Below are positions 8,189 to 16,610 of a stretch of 64,000 nt of DNA, one piece after another. The number at the start of each line of letters is the position of its first letter. The stretch's first letter is position 1. Under the pieces are notes generated by a model, which was given only the letters and a program-made list of their open reading frames with translations, made no database searches and was not told where the DNA came from. The DNA lies in contig NZ_KZ084334.1 in assembly GCF_002093975.1 (NCBI RefSeq), positions 1-64,000 on the forward strand, read 5' to 3'. The stretch comes from Thermoactinospora rubra. Its GTDB lineage: Bacteria > Actinomycetota > Actinomycetes > Streptosporangiales > Streptosporangiaceae. The position numbers were made by a program, and so were the translations under genes.

Positions 8189-9106
8189 ATGTCCAGCTCC
8201 ACCATCGCGCCCACGACGGTCATGTCCGCGAAGCCGGTCGTCCTGCCCGCCCCGGACCGCGGCGAGGACCTCCAGGTCCGCGTATCCGCGCCCGCGACCG
8301 GCGGCGACCTGCCCGTCATCGTCTTCTCGCACGGCTTCGGCTGGTCGATGAACGGCTACGCCCCGCTGGCGGACTTCTGGGCCGCCCACGGCTTCGTGGT
8401 CGTGCAGCCCACCCACCTCGACTCAAGGACGCTCGGCCTGCCCGCCGACGACCCCCGCACACCGCGGATCTGGCGCTTCCGCGTCGAGGATCTCAAGCGC
8501 GTCATCGACGAGCTCGACGCCTTGGAGGCTTCCGTGCCGGGCCTCAGGGGGCGCCTCGACCGCGGCCGCATCGCCGTGGCAGGCCACTCCTGGGGAGCTC
8601 AGACAGCCGGCACGCTGCTGGGCGCGCGAGTGCTCGGCGCCGACGGCGTTCCCGGGGAGGACTTGTCCGACCCGCGAGTCAAGGCGGGCGTCCTGCTCGC
8701 CATGCCCGGCCGGGGCGACGACCTGACTCCCTTCGCGGCCGAGAACTTTCCCTTCATGAAGCCGTCCTTCGACCGCATGACCACGCCGGCTCTCATCGTC
8801 GCCGGGGACCGGGACCAGTCCGCGCTGTCCACCCGGGGGCCGGACTGGTTCACCGACCCCTACTTCCTCAGCCCGGGGAGCAAGAGCCTGCTCACGCTGT
8901 TCGAGGCCGAGCACTCCCTCGGCGGCATCGCGGGGTACGAGGTCGCGGAGACGACGGACGAGAGTCCCGAGCGCGTCGCGCTGATCCAGCGGCTCACCTG
9001 GGCTTACCTGCGCAGCGCCCTCTACCCCGGGGACACCGCCTGGCAGGCGGCGCGCTCCGCGCTGGAGGAGGATCCCCACCCGCTGGGGAAGCTGCAGAAC
9101 AAGTAG
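8189..9106 (+). CDS. alpha/beta hydrolase (chlorophyllase/PAF-acetylhydrolase-like)
   Basis: A 305-residue serine hydrolase. The oxyanion segment VIVFSHGFGWS (residues 44-54) is followed by the nucleophile elbow AGHSWG (Ser134), the acid strand TTPALIVAGDRDQS, and a late FEAEHSLGG that supplies the histidine. The layout fits the dienelactone/chlorophyllase-like group that hydrolyses esters. No signal peptide is seen, so it is cytoplasmic. I use ATG 8189; the in-frame ATG 8087 would place 34 odd residues over the promoter. It is probably repressed by the divergent TetR. The natural substrate is unknown. Confidence 0.85.
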   Translation: MSSSTIAPTTVMSAKPVVLPAPDRGEDLQVRVSAPATGGDLPVIVFSHGFGWSMNGYAPLADFWAAHGFVVVQPTHLDSRTLGLPADDPRTPRIWRFRVEDLKRVIDELDALEASVPGLRGRLDRGRIAVAGHSWGAQTAGTLLGARVLGADGVPGEDLSDPRVKAGVLLAMPGRGDDLTPFAAENFPFMKPSFDRMTTPALIVAGDRDQSALSTRGPDWFTDPYFLSPGSKSLLTLFEAEHSLGGIAGYEVAETTDESPERVALIQRLTWAYLRSALYPGDTAWQAARSALEEDPHPLGKLQNK

Positions 9107-9152
9107 GCGGGCCCGCCGGTGAGCCGGGGCGGCCGGGCTCGGTGGTCCGCGG

Positions 9153-10106
9153 TCATCTCGACCCGGCTGGCCGGCTCGCCTCGGGTTCGGGGAGCCAGGC
9201 GTGGTCCGGCGCCGAGAGCCAGTCGTGCGTGGCGGTCAGGTCGTCCACCGCCTCGTGGAGGGCGCGCAGGCCGGGGTGATCGAGACCGGCGTGCCACATC
9301 ATCGTCCAGGGAAACAGGGCGACCGGGTCGGTGAGCGGGCGCAGGACGGCTCCGGGGACGGCCGGCTGGGTCGTCAGGGTGAGGATGGGGGCGTTGCGGT
9401 CGCGGATGTGCCGGCCGAGCTCGTCGACGCCCTGGACGTGCGGATGCGCCGCGGCCGGGTCCACCCCGAAGGGGGCCAGCAGCTGGAGCACCGCGTGCTC
9501 CCACCCGGGCGTCGCGTGGTTGCCGGCGCGGATGCACACCCCGGTGCCGCGCAGCGATTCCAGGGGCACGACGTCCAGGCGGGCCAGCGCGTGATGCTCG
9601 GGCAGCAGGACGGCGATGGGCTCATACCGGACGACGCGGTCGTGCACCCCGTCGAGCGGCCCTGGACTGCGGCCGAAGGTGACATCCAGGCGTCCGGACA
9701 GCACCAGCGGCGCGGCCGCCTCGGTGCCGGTGTGGAAGCGGGCGAAGAACTCCACGCCTGGAGCCCGCGCCCGTGCCGCCGTCAGCACCAGCGCGGGGGT
9801 CAGGCCGGAGCCGACGACGTCGACGGTCAGCGATCGTGGCCCGCCGTGCAGATCCAGCACGGTCGAGTCGTAAAGCGCCAGGATCTCCCGTGCCCGGCCC
9901 AGCAGCAGGCTGCCCGCGGAGGTGAGCGTGACGCGGCGGGTGGATCGCTCCAGCAACCGCACACCCAGCCGGTCCTCCAGGCGCCGGATGTCGCGGCTGA
10001 GGACCTGCTGCGCCAGGAAGAGCCGTTGGGCGGCGCGGCTGAAATGCAGCTCCTCCGCCACGGCCACGAAGTTGCGCAGCAGCCGGATCTCCACGTTGTC
10101 GGACAC
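9153..10106 (-). CDS. LysR-family transcriptional regulator
   Basis: A complete 317-residue LysR regulator. The N-terminal winged helix (residues ~6-65) reads IRLLRNFVAVAEELHFSRAA, then QQVLSRDIRRLEDRLGVRLL and TSAGSLLLGRAREIL. The effector domain includes GRLDVTFGRSPGPLDGVHDR, IAVLLPEHHALARLDVVPLE and LRALHEAVDDL. It is divergent from the alpha/beta hydrolase at 10279 with 172 bp between them, the classic arrangement of a LysR activator and its target. No T-N11-A box stands out clearly. It converges with the hydrolase ending at 9106, 46 bp away. The inducer is unknown. Confidence 0.92.
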   Translation of the reverse strand: MSDNVEIRLLRNFVAVAEELHFSRAAQRLFLAQQVLSRDIRRLEDRLGVRLLERSTRRVTLTSAGSLLLGRAREILALYDSTVLDLHGGPRSLTVDVVGSGLTPALVLTAARARAPGVEFFARFHTGTEAAAPLVLSGRLDVTFGRSPGPLDGVHDRVVRYEPIAVLLPEHHALARLDVVPLESLRGTGVCIRAGNHATPGWEHAVLQLLAPFGVDPAAAHPHVQGVDELGRHIRDRNAPILTLTTQPAVPGAVLRPLTDPVALFPWTMMWHAGLDHPGLRALHEAVDDLTATHDWLSAPDHAWLPEPEASRPAGSR

Positions 10107-10278
10107 GGCTCCGTTCTACCCGGTTAACACAGCAGGCGCGTAAGTGGAGCTCGAACAAGTGTTGGACCGCATGCGGGGGGATCGATCAGGATCGCCTCAC
10201 GAGTTCCGCCGTGGAGGGGGGCACCATGGCCGCATCGCCGGCTGGACCCCCGACCCCGTGACCAGGAGGACTGTTCCC

Positions 10279-11106
10279 ATGACCCAGGCATCGACCGTTC
10301 CCGCCGCCGGCCACGTCATCGAGATCCCGGGCGGACGCCTGTACTACGAGGTGCGCGGCCAGGGGCCGCTCGTGGCGCTCGTCGGCGCCCCGATGGACGC
10401 CACCTCCTTCGAGCCGCTGGCCGACCTGCTGGCCGCCGACCACACCGTGCTCACCACCGACCCGCGCGGCATCAACCGCAGCCCGCTCGACGACCCGGAC
10501 CAGGATTCCACGCCGGAGCTGCGCGCGGAGGACCTGTCCCTGCTGCTGACCCGTCTGGAGGCCGGACCGGCCACGGTCCTGGGCTCCAGCGGCGGCGCGG
10601 TCACCGCGCTGGCGCTGGCGCAGGCCCGCCCCGAGCAGGTCCGCGCGGTCGTCGCCCACGAACCGCCGCTGATCGAGCTGCTGCCGGACCGCGAGCGGCT
10701 CCACGCCGCGACCGACGACCTCGTCGCCGCCTATCTCGCCGGCGACGTGGCCGGGGCCTGGGCGAAGGTCATGGCGCAGGCCGGCATCGACGTGCCCGAG
10801 GAGGCGCTGGAGGCGATGTTCGGCGGTGACCGCGACCCGCAGGCGGTGGCCGACGAACGCCGCTGGTTCGCCCACGAGATGCGGGCCACCACCCGGTGGC
10901 GCCCCGACCTGGACCTGCTCCGGGCTTCGCCGGTCGACGTCGTGGTCGGCATCGGCGAGGACTCCGCCGGGCAGCTGTGCGACCGGACCTCCCGGGCGCT
11001 GGCCGCGGCGCTGGGCCTCGAGCCCGTCATCTTCCCCGGCGACCACACCGGCTTCGCCGACCACCCCGGCCGTTTCGCCGCCCGGTTGCGGGCCGTCCTG
11101 CGCTGA
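10279..11106 (+). CDS. alpha/beta hydrolase, probable LysR target
   Basis: A 275-residue alpha/beta hydrolase. It shows the oxyanion region LVALVGAPMDATSF, nucleophile elbow LGSSGGAV (Ser104), VVAHEPP after the elbow, and a late GDHTGFADHPGRFA carrying the catalytic histidine. The elbow is GSSGG rather than GHSMG, as in several actinobacterial alpha/beta hydrolase and thioesterase-like groups. The start at 10279 has AGGAGGA nine bases upstream; the upstream in-frame 10144 reading crosses the promoter. It is cytoplasmic. It probably responds to the divergent LysR regulator. The substrate is not evident. Confidence 0.85.
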   Translation: MTQASTVPAAGHVIEIPGGRLYYEVRGQGPLVALVGAPMDATSFEPLADLLAADHTVLTTDPRGINRSPLDDPDQDSTPELRAEDLSLLLTRLEAGPATVLGSSGGAVTALALAQARPEQVRAVVAHEPPLIELLPDRERLHAATDDLVAAYLAGDVAGAWAKVMAQAGIDVPEEALEAMFGGDRDPQAVADERRWFAHEMRATTRWRPDLDLLRASPVDVVVGIGEDSAGQLCDRTSRALAAALGLEPVIFPGDHTGFADHPGRFAARLRAVLR

Positions 11107-11200
11107 GATCCCGTACGGCCCGGCCCGCGAACGTTCTCTCGTCAAGCTCCGGGTACGGAAGCCTGCACACGACAGCTCGGTCCCACCAGCGGGGGCAGAC

Positions 11201-11498
11201 GTGAACGACATCTGGACCGTGGTCCACGCCGAACGCGAGGCACTGATCCGGGACCTGGAGGCCCTCCCCGCCGAGCGGTGGGCCACGCCGTCACTGTGTC
11301 CGGGGCCCGCTCGGCCTCAGCCGGAGCTGTCCGGTCGCGCACGTCGCCACCGCGCTGCGTCACCAGCTCCGCACCGGCGTGGCGCTCGGCGGGGGCAAGA
11401 AACGCGCACGTGGGCTGCGCTTGATCGCGACCGACGCGGGGATCGACGCCGGCGAACTGACGGGTCCAGGCGTCCCGGCGCTGACCGGAGAGCACTGA
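11201..11498 (+). pseudogene. maleylpyruvate isomerase-family (TIGR03083/DinB-like) remnant
   Basis: From GTG 11201 the frame reads VNDIWTVVHAEREALIRDLE then ERWATPSLCPG, the N-terminus of the mycothiol-dependent maleylpyruvate isomerase/DinB-like family. Just after the conserved SLCPG the frame is lost; a second frame continues HVATALRHQLRTGVALGGGK and KRARGLRLIATDAG to a stop at 11498. The W-x-V-x-D-V-x-A-H-L block with the metal-binding histidine is missing. The remnant is ~100 codons against ~210 for the family. Three 14-bp tandem repeats overlap its 3' end. Confidence 0.65.
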
Positions 11499-11522
11499 CC
11501 GGAGAGCACTGACCCGAGAGCA
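11481..11522. repeat. 14-bp tandem repeat, three copies
   Basis: CTGACCGGAGAGCA is repeated at 11481, 11495 and 11509 (the last with one change). The array spans the stop of the maleylpyruvate-isomerase-type remnant, so the TGA is duplicated. Confidence 0.9.
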
Positions 11523-11561
11523 CTGCAGGCTGAATGCCCCTCCCCCAGGCCGGCGTCCTGG

Positions 11562-12872
11562 TCAACTGGCGTGCAGCTGTTCGACCAGCAACCGGTAGGT
11601 CTGCCGGGGCCTGCCGGGACCGGTCGACCGCGCCGGCGGCAGCTGCCAGGCCAGGCCCTGTTCGATGAGGTTCAGCAGCACACGGCGCGCGGCCCGCGGC
11701 GTCATGTCCAGCAGCTCCGCCACCGTGCCCGCGTCGACCACCAGCGGTGCGTCGCCGCCCGCGCCGGCCGCCCGCGCCAGCTTCTCCAGCGTCACCAGCG
11801 CCTTCGCCCGCTTGTCCTCCCGCAGCACCTGGCGGGCGTCCGGCCTGCCCGATCGCAGCAGCGCGCTCCTCGGCAGCGAGGCGCCGGGACGGGTCAGCGC
11901 CTTGCGCGCGTCGGCTTCGGCCGCCTGTGCCGTACTGCCCAGCCCGATCCCGATCTCGATCGCCAGGCCCAGTTCCTCCCGCACCCGCCGGACGAACGGC
12001 TGTTCGGTGAGGTCGTTGGTCGCCGTCACCAGGGACCCGTAGGTCGCGATCACGTAGAAGCCGTCCTCGCCGTCGGGCAGCACGGTCGCCCCCATCCGCC
12101 GGGCTTCCTTGAGCAGCACCGTGTGCACCGCCAGCCGCAGCTCGTTGCGGCCCGGTCCCGCCGGGGTGTCGGCGGGCAGCTTCACGATGCCCACGACGAT
12201 CTGCGCCTCCTCGAGGCGGCTGCCGATGCCGAGCAGCGCCGCCGTGCGCACCGCCAGCCGAATCGTCGCGGTGGTCGGGCGCATCAGCAGGACCGGGACG
12301 CTCTCGCTCTCGAGGCGTTGCGCCACGGTGCGGACGCTGGTCAGCGCCAGCGTCGTCGTGCCGCTGCGCCATTGCTCGCGGTGGAAGTCGAGGAACTCGG
12401 CGGGCGAACCCGGGTCGCGGTACTCGTAGACACGCACCCCGTCGCTGGGCAGCCGGACGTCGGAGTAGGCCTCCCGCACCTCCCGCTCGGGAACCGAGTC
12501 GATGCTCACCCGGCCCACGTCGACGCCGAGTTCGAGCTTCGCCCGCAGCAACGTCCCGAACAGGGCGGAACCGGACAGCGGTATGGAGGTGGCCGGCACG
12601 TCGAGCACGCCCGATTCCTGCGCCAGATCGTGCGGCAGCGGCCCGGCGAAAAGGCATGCGTCCAGGTCGCTTTGGACCCTCTGCAACGCCCGGGGAATCT
12701 CCAGCTCATCGGCGTAGGAAATGCCGGCCAACTCGAAATCCAGCACTCCGGCGGCCGCCATTCCCGCGCCGACCTCCAAGATGCGCTCGATCAGGTCGTC
12801 GGGCGCGACGACCCCCACCACCGGCCGGCGCGGCGTGGCTGCATCGCTGAGAGTCGCCAACGATTCTCGCAC
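11562..12872 (-). CDS. multi-domain winged-helix regulator with degenerate nucleotide-cyclase-like domain
   Basis: A 436-residue protein next to the catabolic operon. Residues ~15-190 look like an alpha/beta sensor (VVGVVAPDDLIERILEVGAG, then VQSDLDACLFAGPLPHDL). Residues ~205-335 (QIVVGIVKLPAD, LRLAVHTVLLKEARRMGATV, then EIGIGLGSTAQAAEADARKA) have the strand-helix pattern of GGDEF/GTP-cyclohydrolase-III folds but no GGDEF signature. The C-terminus (VAELLDMTPRAARRVLLNLI then EQGLAWQLP) is a winged helix. It is soluble. It lies 42 bp downstream of the last gene of the left-reading operon and in the same direction, and is the only regulator of this 18-kb locus, so a role as its ligand-sensing switch is a reasonable inference. 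Confidence 0.65.
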   Translation of the reverse strand: MRESLATLSDAATPRRPVVGVVAPDDLIERILEVGAGMAAAGVLDFELAGISYADELEIPRALQRVQSDLDACLFAGPLPHDLAQESGVLDVPATSIPLSGSALFGTLLRAKLELGVDVGRVSIDSVPEREVREAYSDVRLPSDGVRVYEYRDPGSPAEFLDFHREQWRSGTTTLALTSVRTVAQRLESESVPVLLMRPTTATIRLAVRTAALLGIGSRLEEAQIVVGIVKLPADTPAGPGRNELRLAVHTVLLKEARRMGATVLPDGEDGFYVIATYGSLVTATNDLTEQPFVRRVREELGLAIEIGIGLGSTAQAAEADARKALTRPGASLPRSALLRSGRPDARQVLREDKRAKALVTLEKLARAAGAGGDAPLVVDAGTVAELLDMTPRAARRVLLNLIEQGLAWQLPPARSTGPGRPRQTYRLLVEQLHAS

Positions 12873-12914
12873 TCCTCCTACCCCTGATCGGCCGCCCAGT
12901 CTATCCCTCCGGCG

Positions 12915-14156
12915 TCACGTTGACACGAACTCGGCGTGCACCTTGGCGAACGCCTCGGCGATGTCGTCGGCGTCGGAATCGGTGTAGGCCTCATTCCACG
13001 ACACCACCAGCCACGTCCGCCCGATGAGCCGCTCCGCGTTCGGGCACAATCCTTCCGGATAATGCCACTCTTTTCGCGCGGGCGGCGCGGTGAGCGGAAA
13101 TGCCGAACCGCCATAGAGATTGCGTTCGGCCAGCACCGGATAACGGTAGGCCGGCATGCTCAGGTAACCCGCGGAGACCGGGACGCCCTCGGCGGCCAGC
13201 GCTTTCGCCCACTCCTCATTGGACGGCAGAGCCGGGTCGAGCACCACCGGGAACAGCCACACGGCATGACTGTCGAGGTCGGCGGGCACGGTCAGGCCGG
13301 GCAGCCCGGCCAGCCGTTCGGCGAGCCGTTTGGCCGTCGCCCGACGCCGGCTGACCACGCCGGCCAGCTTGGGCAGCTGCGCCCGCGCCACCGCGGCCTG
13401 CAGCTCGGTCATCCGGTAGTTCATGCCCAGCGACAGGTGCGTGCGCCGCCCGGTGTGCCGGGGCCAACCCTTGTCGGCGAACAGCCGCATCGCCGTCGCC
13501 AGCCGTTCGTCGCCGGTGATCGCCAACCCGCCGTCGCCGCTGGTGATGTGCTTGTACTGCTGCAGGCTGAAACACCCGACGTGCCCGGCGGTGCCGGCGA
13601 GCGCGCCGCCGGGGAGCTCGGTGAGGTACGCCTGGGCGCAGTCCTCGATCAGCACCAGGTCGTGCGCCCGGGCGAGCTCGGCCAGCTCGGCGATCGGCGC
13701 CGGAGCGCCCATCAGGTGCACCGCGATGATCGCGCGGGTCCGCTCGGAGACGTTCGCCTCGACCGAGGCCGGGTCCAGCAGGCCGGTGCGCGGGTCGACG
13801 TCGGCGAACACGGGGACCGCGTTCTGCGCCAGGATCGGGATCACCGTACCGAAGTCGGTGATCGGCGTGGTGATGATCTCATCGCCCGGCGCGGGGTCCA
13901 CCGCGCCCACCGCCAGGTGCAGCGCCGCCGTACCGGAACTGCACGCCACCGCGTGCCTGACCCCGTGGTAGGCGGCGAACTCCCGTTCCAGCGCCGGCAC
14001 CTCGGTGCCCCCGCTGGCGCACAGGTGGGCGCTGTCCAGCACCCTGCGCACGGCCGCCGCCTCCTCCGGGCCGATGGTACGGCCGGCTGGCTCGGTCGGG
14101 CCGGGCAGCGGAGCCGTACGCACGGGTGTGCCGCCGTGCAGCGCGAGCGTGGACAT
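12915..14156 (-). CDS. DegT/DnrJ/EryC1-type PLP aminotransferase (first copy)
   Basis: A 413-residue fold-type I PLP enzyme of the sugar aminotransferase family. The PLP-binding lysine is Lys202 in SLQQYKHITSGDGG; VACSSGTAALHLAVGA binds the phosphate, and IEDCAQAY carries the aspartate that contacts the pyridine ring. Family members transaminate keto-sugars, usually in antibiotic or cell-wall sugar biosynthesis. Here it lies last among the enzymes of an operon with an ABC importer, lyase and hydrolases, so removal of an amino group from an imported sugar is possible. Its ATG overlaps the FAH gene stop by one base (TGATG). Confidence 0.85.
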   Translation of the reverse strand: MSTLALHGGTPVRTAPLPGPTEPAGRTIGPEEAAAVRRVLDSAHLCASGGTEVPALEREFAAYHGVRHAVACSSGTAALHLAVGAVDPAPGDEIITTPITDFGTVIPILAQNAVPVFADVDPRTGLLDPASVEANVSERTRAIIAVHLMGAPAPIAELAELARAHDLVLIEDCAQAYLTELPGGALAGTAGHVGCFSLQQYKHITSGDGGLAITGDERLATAMRLFADKGWPRHTGRRTHLSLGMNYRMTELQAAVARAQLPKLAGVVSRRRATAKRLAERLAGLPGLTVPADLDSHAVWLFPVVLDPALPSNEEWAKALAAEGVPVSAGYLSMPAYRYPVLAERNLYGGSAFPLTAPPARKEWHYPEGLCPNAERLIGRTWLVVSWNEAYTDSDADDIAEAFAKVHAEFVST

Positions 14157-15073
14157 CAGCTCTCCCCGTGCTCGAAACCGTGCTCGAAACCGTGCTCGAA
14201 ACCGTGCTCGAACCGCACCCGGTTGCGCAGCGTGCCGACGGTGCCGATGCGCACCTCGACCGTGCCGCCGTCGGGCACCGGCCCGATGCCGTCGGGCGTG
14301 CCGGTGGCGATCACGTCGCCGCGTTCCAGGGTCATCAGCGCGGACAGCCGCCGCAGCAGCTCGCCCATGCCGAAGATCATCTTGCTGGTGCTGGAGCGTT
14401 GCCGGATCTCGCCGTCCACCCGCACCTCCAGCTCCAGGTCCTGCGGGTCGGGCACCTCGTCCGGGCTGACCAGCCACGGGCCGACCGGGCCGTAGCCGTC
14501 GATGCTCTTGCTGAGGTCCCACGGATGGCGGGCCTCGATGTCGGCGAGCTGGAAGTCCCGCGCGGTCAGGTCGTTCATGACCGAGTAGCCGGCGACCGCC
14601 GTCCGCCAGTCCTCGCCGGCGCCCAGGTTCCTGATCCGGCGCCCGACCACCACCACGAGCTCGCCCTCGTGGTCGATCCGCCGGGTCGCGGGCGGCACGC
14701 TGATCTCCGCGCCGTGCCCGGCCAGTGTGTTCGGGCCCTTGAGGAAGATCACCGGCCGTTCCGGCGGCGTGAACCCGCCCTCCTCGGCGTGGGCGCGGTA
14801 GTTCAGCGCGAGGCAGACGATCTTCGACATGCCCCGCACCGCCGGGGCGAAGGTGACCTCCTCCTCGGCGAAGGTCCCCTCGGCGCGCGCCGCCGCCAGC
14901 TCCGCGGCCTTGGCCGCCAGCTCGGCGCGGTCGGCCCGCTCCAGCAGGTCCAGCGCGTCCCGCGGCGCCGACGGGTCGACCAGCTCGACCGGCACCACGC
15001 GGTATCCGGCGCCGTCCGGGCAGCCGATGGCCAGGCGCTGCTCGCCGGCGAGGTGGATGTAGCAAAGCCTCAC
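14156..15073 (-). CDS. fumarylacetoacetate hydrolase-family enzyme
   Basis: A 305-residue FAH-fold enzyme. The divalent-metal triad is present: Glu136 and Glu138 in RIDHEGELVVVVGRRI and Asp168 in YSVMNDLTARDFQ; LALNYRAHAEE, IFLKGPNTL and ATGTPDGIG are family signatures. Members cleave or decarboxylate acylpyruvates; one branch is the 2,4-diketo-3-deoxy-rhamnonate/fuconate hydrolase of non-phosphorylative sugar pathways, which suits the dehydratase in this locus. The C-terminus carries four FEHG units encoded by a 12-bp tandem repeat. The start overlaps the upstream amidohydrolase stop. Confidence 0.85.
   Translation of the reverse strand: MRLCYIHLAGEQRLAIGCPDGAGYRVVPVELVDPSAPRDALDLLERADRAELAAKAAELAAARAEGTFAEEEVTFAPAVRGMSKIVCLALNYRAHAEEGGFTPPERPVIFLKGPNTLAGHGAEISVPPATRRIDHEGELVVVVGRRIRNLGAGEDWRTAVAGYSVMNDLTARDFQLADIEARHPWDLSKSIDGYGPVGPWLVSPDEVPDPQDLELEVRVDGEIRQRSSTSKMIFGMGELLRRLSALMTLERGDVIATGTPDGIGPVPDGGTVEVRIGTVGTLRNRVRFEHGFEHGFEHGFEHGES
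14171..14206. repeat. 12-bp tandem repeat, three full copies in the FAH 3' end
   Basis: CTCGAAACCGTG is repeated perfectly at 14171, 14183 and 14195, with partial copies on both sides. On the coding strand it adds FEHG units to the protein C-terminus; the unit length keeps frame. Confidence 0.95.
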
Positions 15074-15873
15074 AGCTGCTCCTTCAACAGGGCTTGGTAG
15101 GCGCCGCCGAGCACGGTGCGCCGATCGGCCAGGGAGAGCTCGGCGAAGAGCACCCGGCCGATGGAGTAGCGAAGATCGATGAAGGGGAAGTCCGAGCCGT
15201 AGATCACGCGGTGCGCGCCGAGCTCGCCGACCATCCGCGCGAGCCAGCGGCCGGTGAAGAACGATCCGCAGATCTCCAGGTACAGGTTGGGGAAGCGGGC
15301 GGCCAGGTCGATGACCTTCGGGAAGCCCTCCGCCACCGCGCCCGCGTGCCCGGCCAGCACCTTCACATCGGGATAGCGCTCGAAGACCTCACCCAGCAGC
15401 GCCGGATCGTCCACGTCGGATCCCGTCCAGGTGTGGGTGAGCACGGGGGCGCCGGTCTGCTGCGCCCACTCCCACGCCACCCGGTACCGCGGCCCGTTGA
15501 GCGGGTAGCGGTGCAGGTCCGGGTGCAGCTTGACGCCGATCATGCCGGGCGCCCCCGCCCACCTGGCCAGCTCGCCTTCCGGGTCCTGGTGGGGGTTCAG
15601 CACGATGTAGGCGCTGAGCCGGTCGGGGAACTCGCGCACGGCCGCCGCGGCCGCCTCGTTGCCGCGCCGCGCGTCCAGCTCGATGCCGTGGGTCGAGGAG
15701 AGTACGGCACGCCGTACGCCGCAGCGGTCCATCACCCGCACCATGGCCGCGGCACTCGGGTCGGGTGTGTAGAAGCGGCTGTAGGGGCCGAGGTGGGCAT
15801 GCGCGTCGATCACGTCCACGCCCCGCAGCGGCGCGCGCTCCAGCACCGGCCCCGTCAGGGCATCGGCCGTCAT
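15070..15873 (-). CDS. amidohydrolase_2-family metal hydrolase (active-type copy)
   Basis: A 267-residue TIM-barrel amidohydrolase. All expected metal and catalytic positions are visible: VIDAHAHLG (His25 and His27), a histidine in APVLTHTWTG, a histidine in VKVLAGHAGAV, and the aspartate in RVIYGSDFPFID. The family includes sugar lactonases (such as L-fuconolactonase) and decarboxylases. Within this locus, lactone hydrolysis between the oxidoreductase and the enolase-type dehydratase is the most economical guess. Start ATG 15873 overlaps the upstream partner's stop by 4 bp (ATGA), suggesting coupled synthesis with the degenerate paralogue. Confidence 0.85.
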   Translation of the reverse strand: MTADALTGPVLERAPLRGVDVIDAHAHLGPYSRFYTPDPSAAAMVRVMDRCGVRRAVLSSTHGIELDARRGNEAAAAAVREFPDRLSAYIVLNPHQDPEGELARWAGAPGMIGVKLHPDLHRYPLNGPRYRVAWEWAQQTGAPVLTHTWTGSDVDDPALLGEVFERYPDVKVLAGHAGAVAEGFPKVIDLAARFPNLYLEICGSFFTGRWLARMVGELGAHRVIYGSDFPFIDLRYSIGRVLFAELSLADRRTVLGGAYQALLKEQL

Positions 15874-16610
15874 GCGGCGCCCCGCAGCAGCTCGCGTGCC
15901 GATCCGGCGCCGACCGCGCGCACGGCCTCGTCGTCCAGTTCCGACCACAGCAGCCGGGTGACCGCGTCGGCCGGATCGCGTAGCGGCATCCCCGTGCCGA
16001 ACAGCACGCTGCGCGTCCCGAACCGTTCGACCAGCCACTCCAGGCCGAGGTGGCTGCCCAGGTAGGACAGGTCGACGTGCACGTTGGCGTTGCGGCCGAG
16101 CACCCCGGCCAGCTCGCGCAGCTTGCGGTACCCGACCCGGCACACCACCACGTGCAGCTCGGGGCGTGCGCTCGCCACCTGCTCGATCTCGGGCCAGGAC
16201 GTCTGATCCATGTCCAGCAGCAGCGGCAGACCGGCCTCGGCCATCTCCTCCAGCAGGGGCGCGACGTCCGGTCCGGCCAGCTGGAAGCCGTGGTCGTGCG
16301 GATACAGCCGGATCGCCCGCACCCCGCTCGCGACCGCGTTCGCCACGAAGCCGGGTCCGACCTCGCCGCAGGTGTCGGGCAGCCCGACCCAGCACGGCAG
16401 GAGCCGCTCGTCGCCGGCGATCTCCTCCAGGAGCAGCCGGTTGCCCTCGGCGGGGTCGTGCCGCCACGCCGCGGAATGCGCGACCAGCGCGCTGCCGATG
16501 CGCAGCCGTTCCATGGTCCTGCGCAGCTCGGCGACGCCGCCGTCGCCGACGTCCTCGGCGGGCAGCCGGCCGATCATGGCGTTGACGTCCAGCAGTTCGG
16601 TTCGTCTCAT
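15870..16610 (-). CDS. amidohydrolase-like protein lacking the metal ligands
   Basis: A 246-residue paralogue of the adjacent amidohydrolase, recognisable by its barrel pattern (LLPCWVGLPDTCGEVGPGFV, AIRLYPHDHGFQLAGPDVAP, VHVDLSYLGSHLGLEWLVE). The usual HxH is replaced by DVNAMIG, the strand-5 and strand-6 histidines by LLLDMDQTSW and VVVCRVGYRK, and the late G-S-D-F-P by LFGTGMPLRDP. It therefore probably cannot hydrolyse by the family mechanism. It overlaps its neighbours by 4 bp on both sides, so it is kept in strict stoichiometry; a structural or regulatory partner of the active copy is one reading. No signal peptide is visible. Confidence 0.75.
   Translation of the reverse strand: MRRTELLDVNAMIGRLPAEDVGDGGVAELRRTMERLRIGSALVAHSAAWRHDPAEGNRLLLEEIAGDERLLPCWVGLPDTCGEVGPGFVANAVASGVRAIRLYPHDHGFQLAGPDVAPLLEEMAEAGLPLLLDMDQTSWPEIEQVASARPELHVVVCRVGYRKLRELAGVLGRNANVHVDLSYLGSHLGLEWLVERFGTRSVLFGTGMPLRDPADAVTRLLWSELDDEAVRAVGAGSARELLRGAA

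Noticed and set aside
14156-14215. CRISPR-like array
   Set aside because: The 12-bp units are contiguous without spacers and lie within a coding region, so this is a simple tandem repeat; no cas gene is present.
15870-16610. Treating the second amidohydrolase as a normal catalyst
   Set aside because: All the usual metal-ligand positions are substituted, so I describe it as degenerate.
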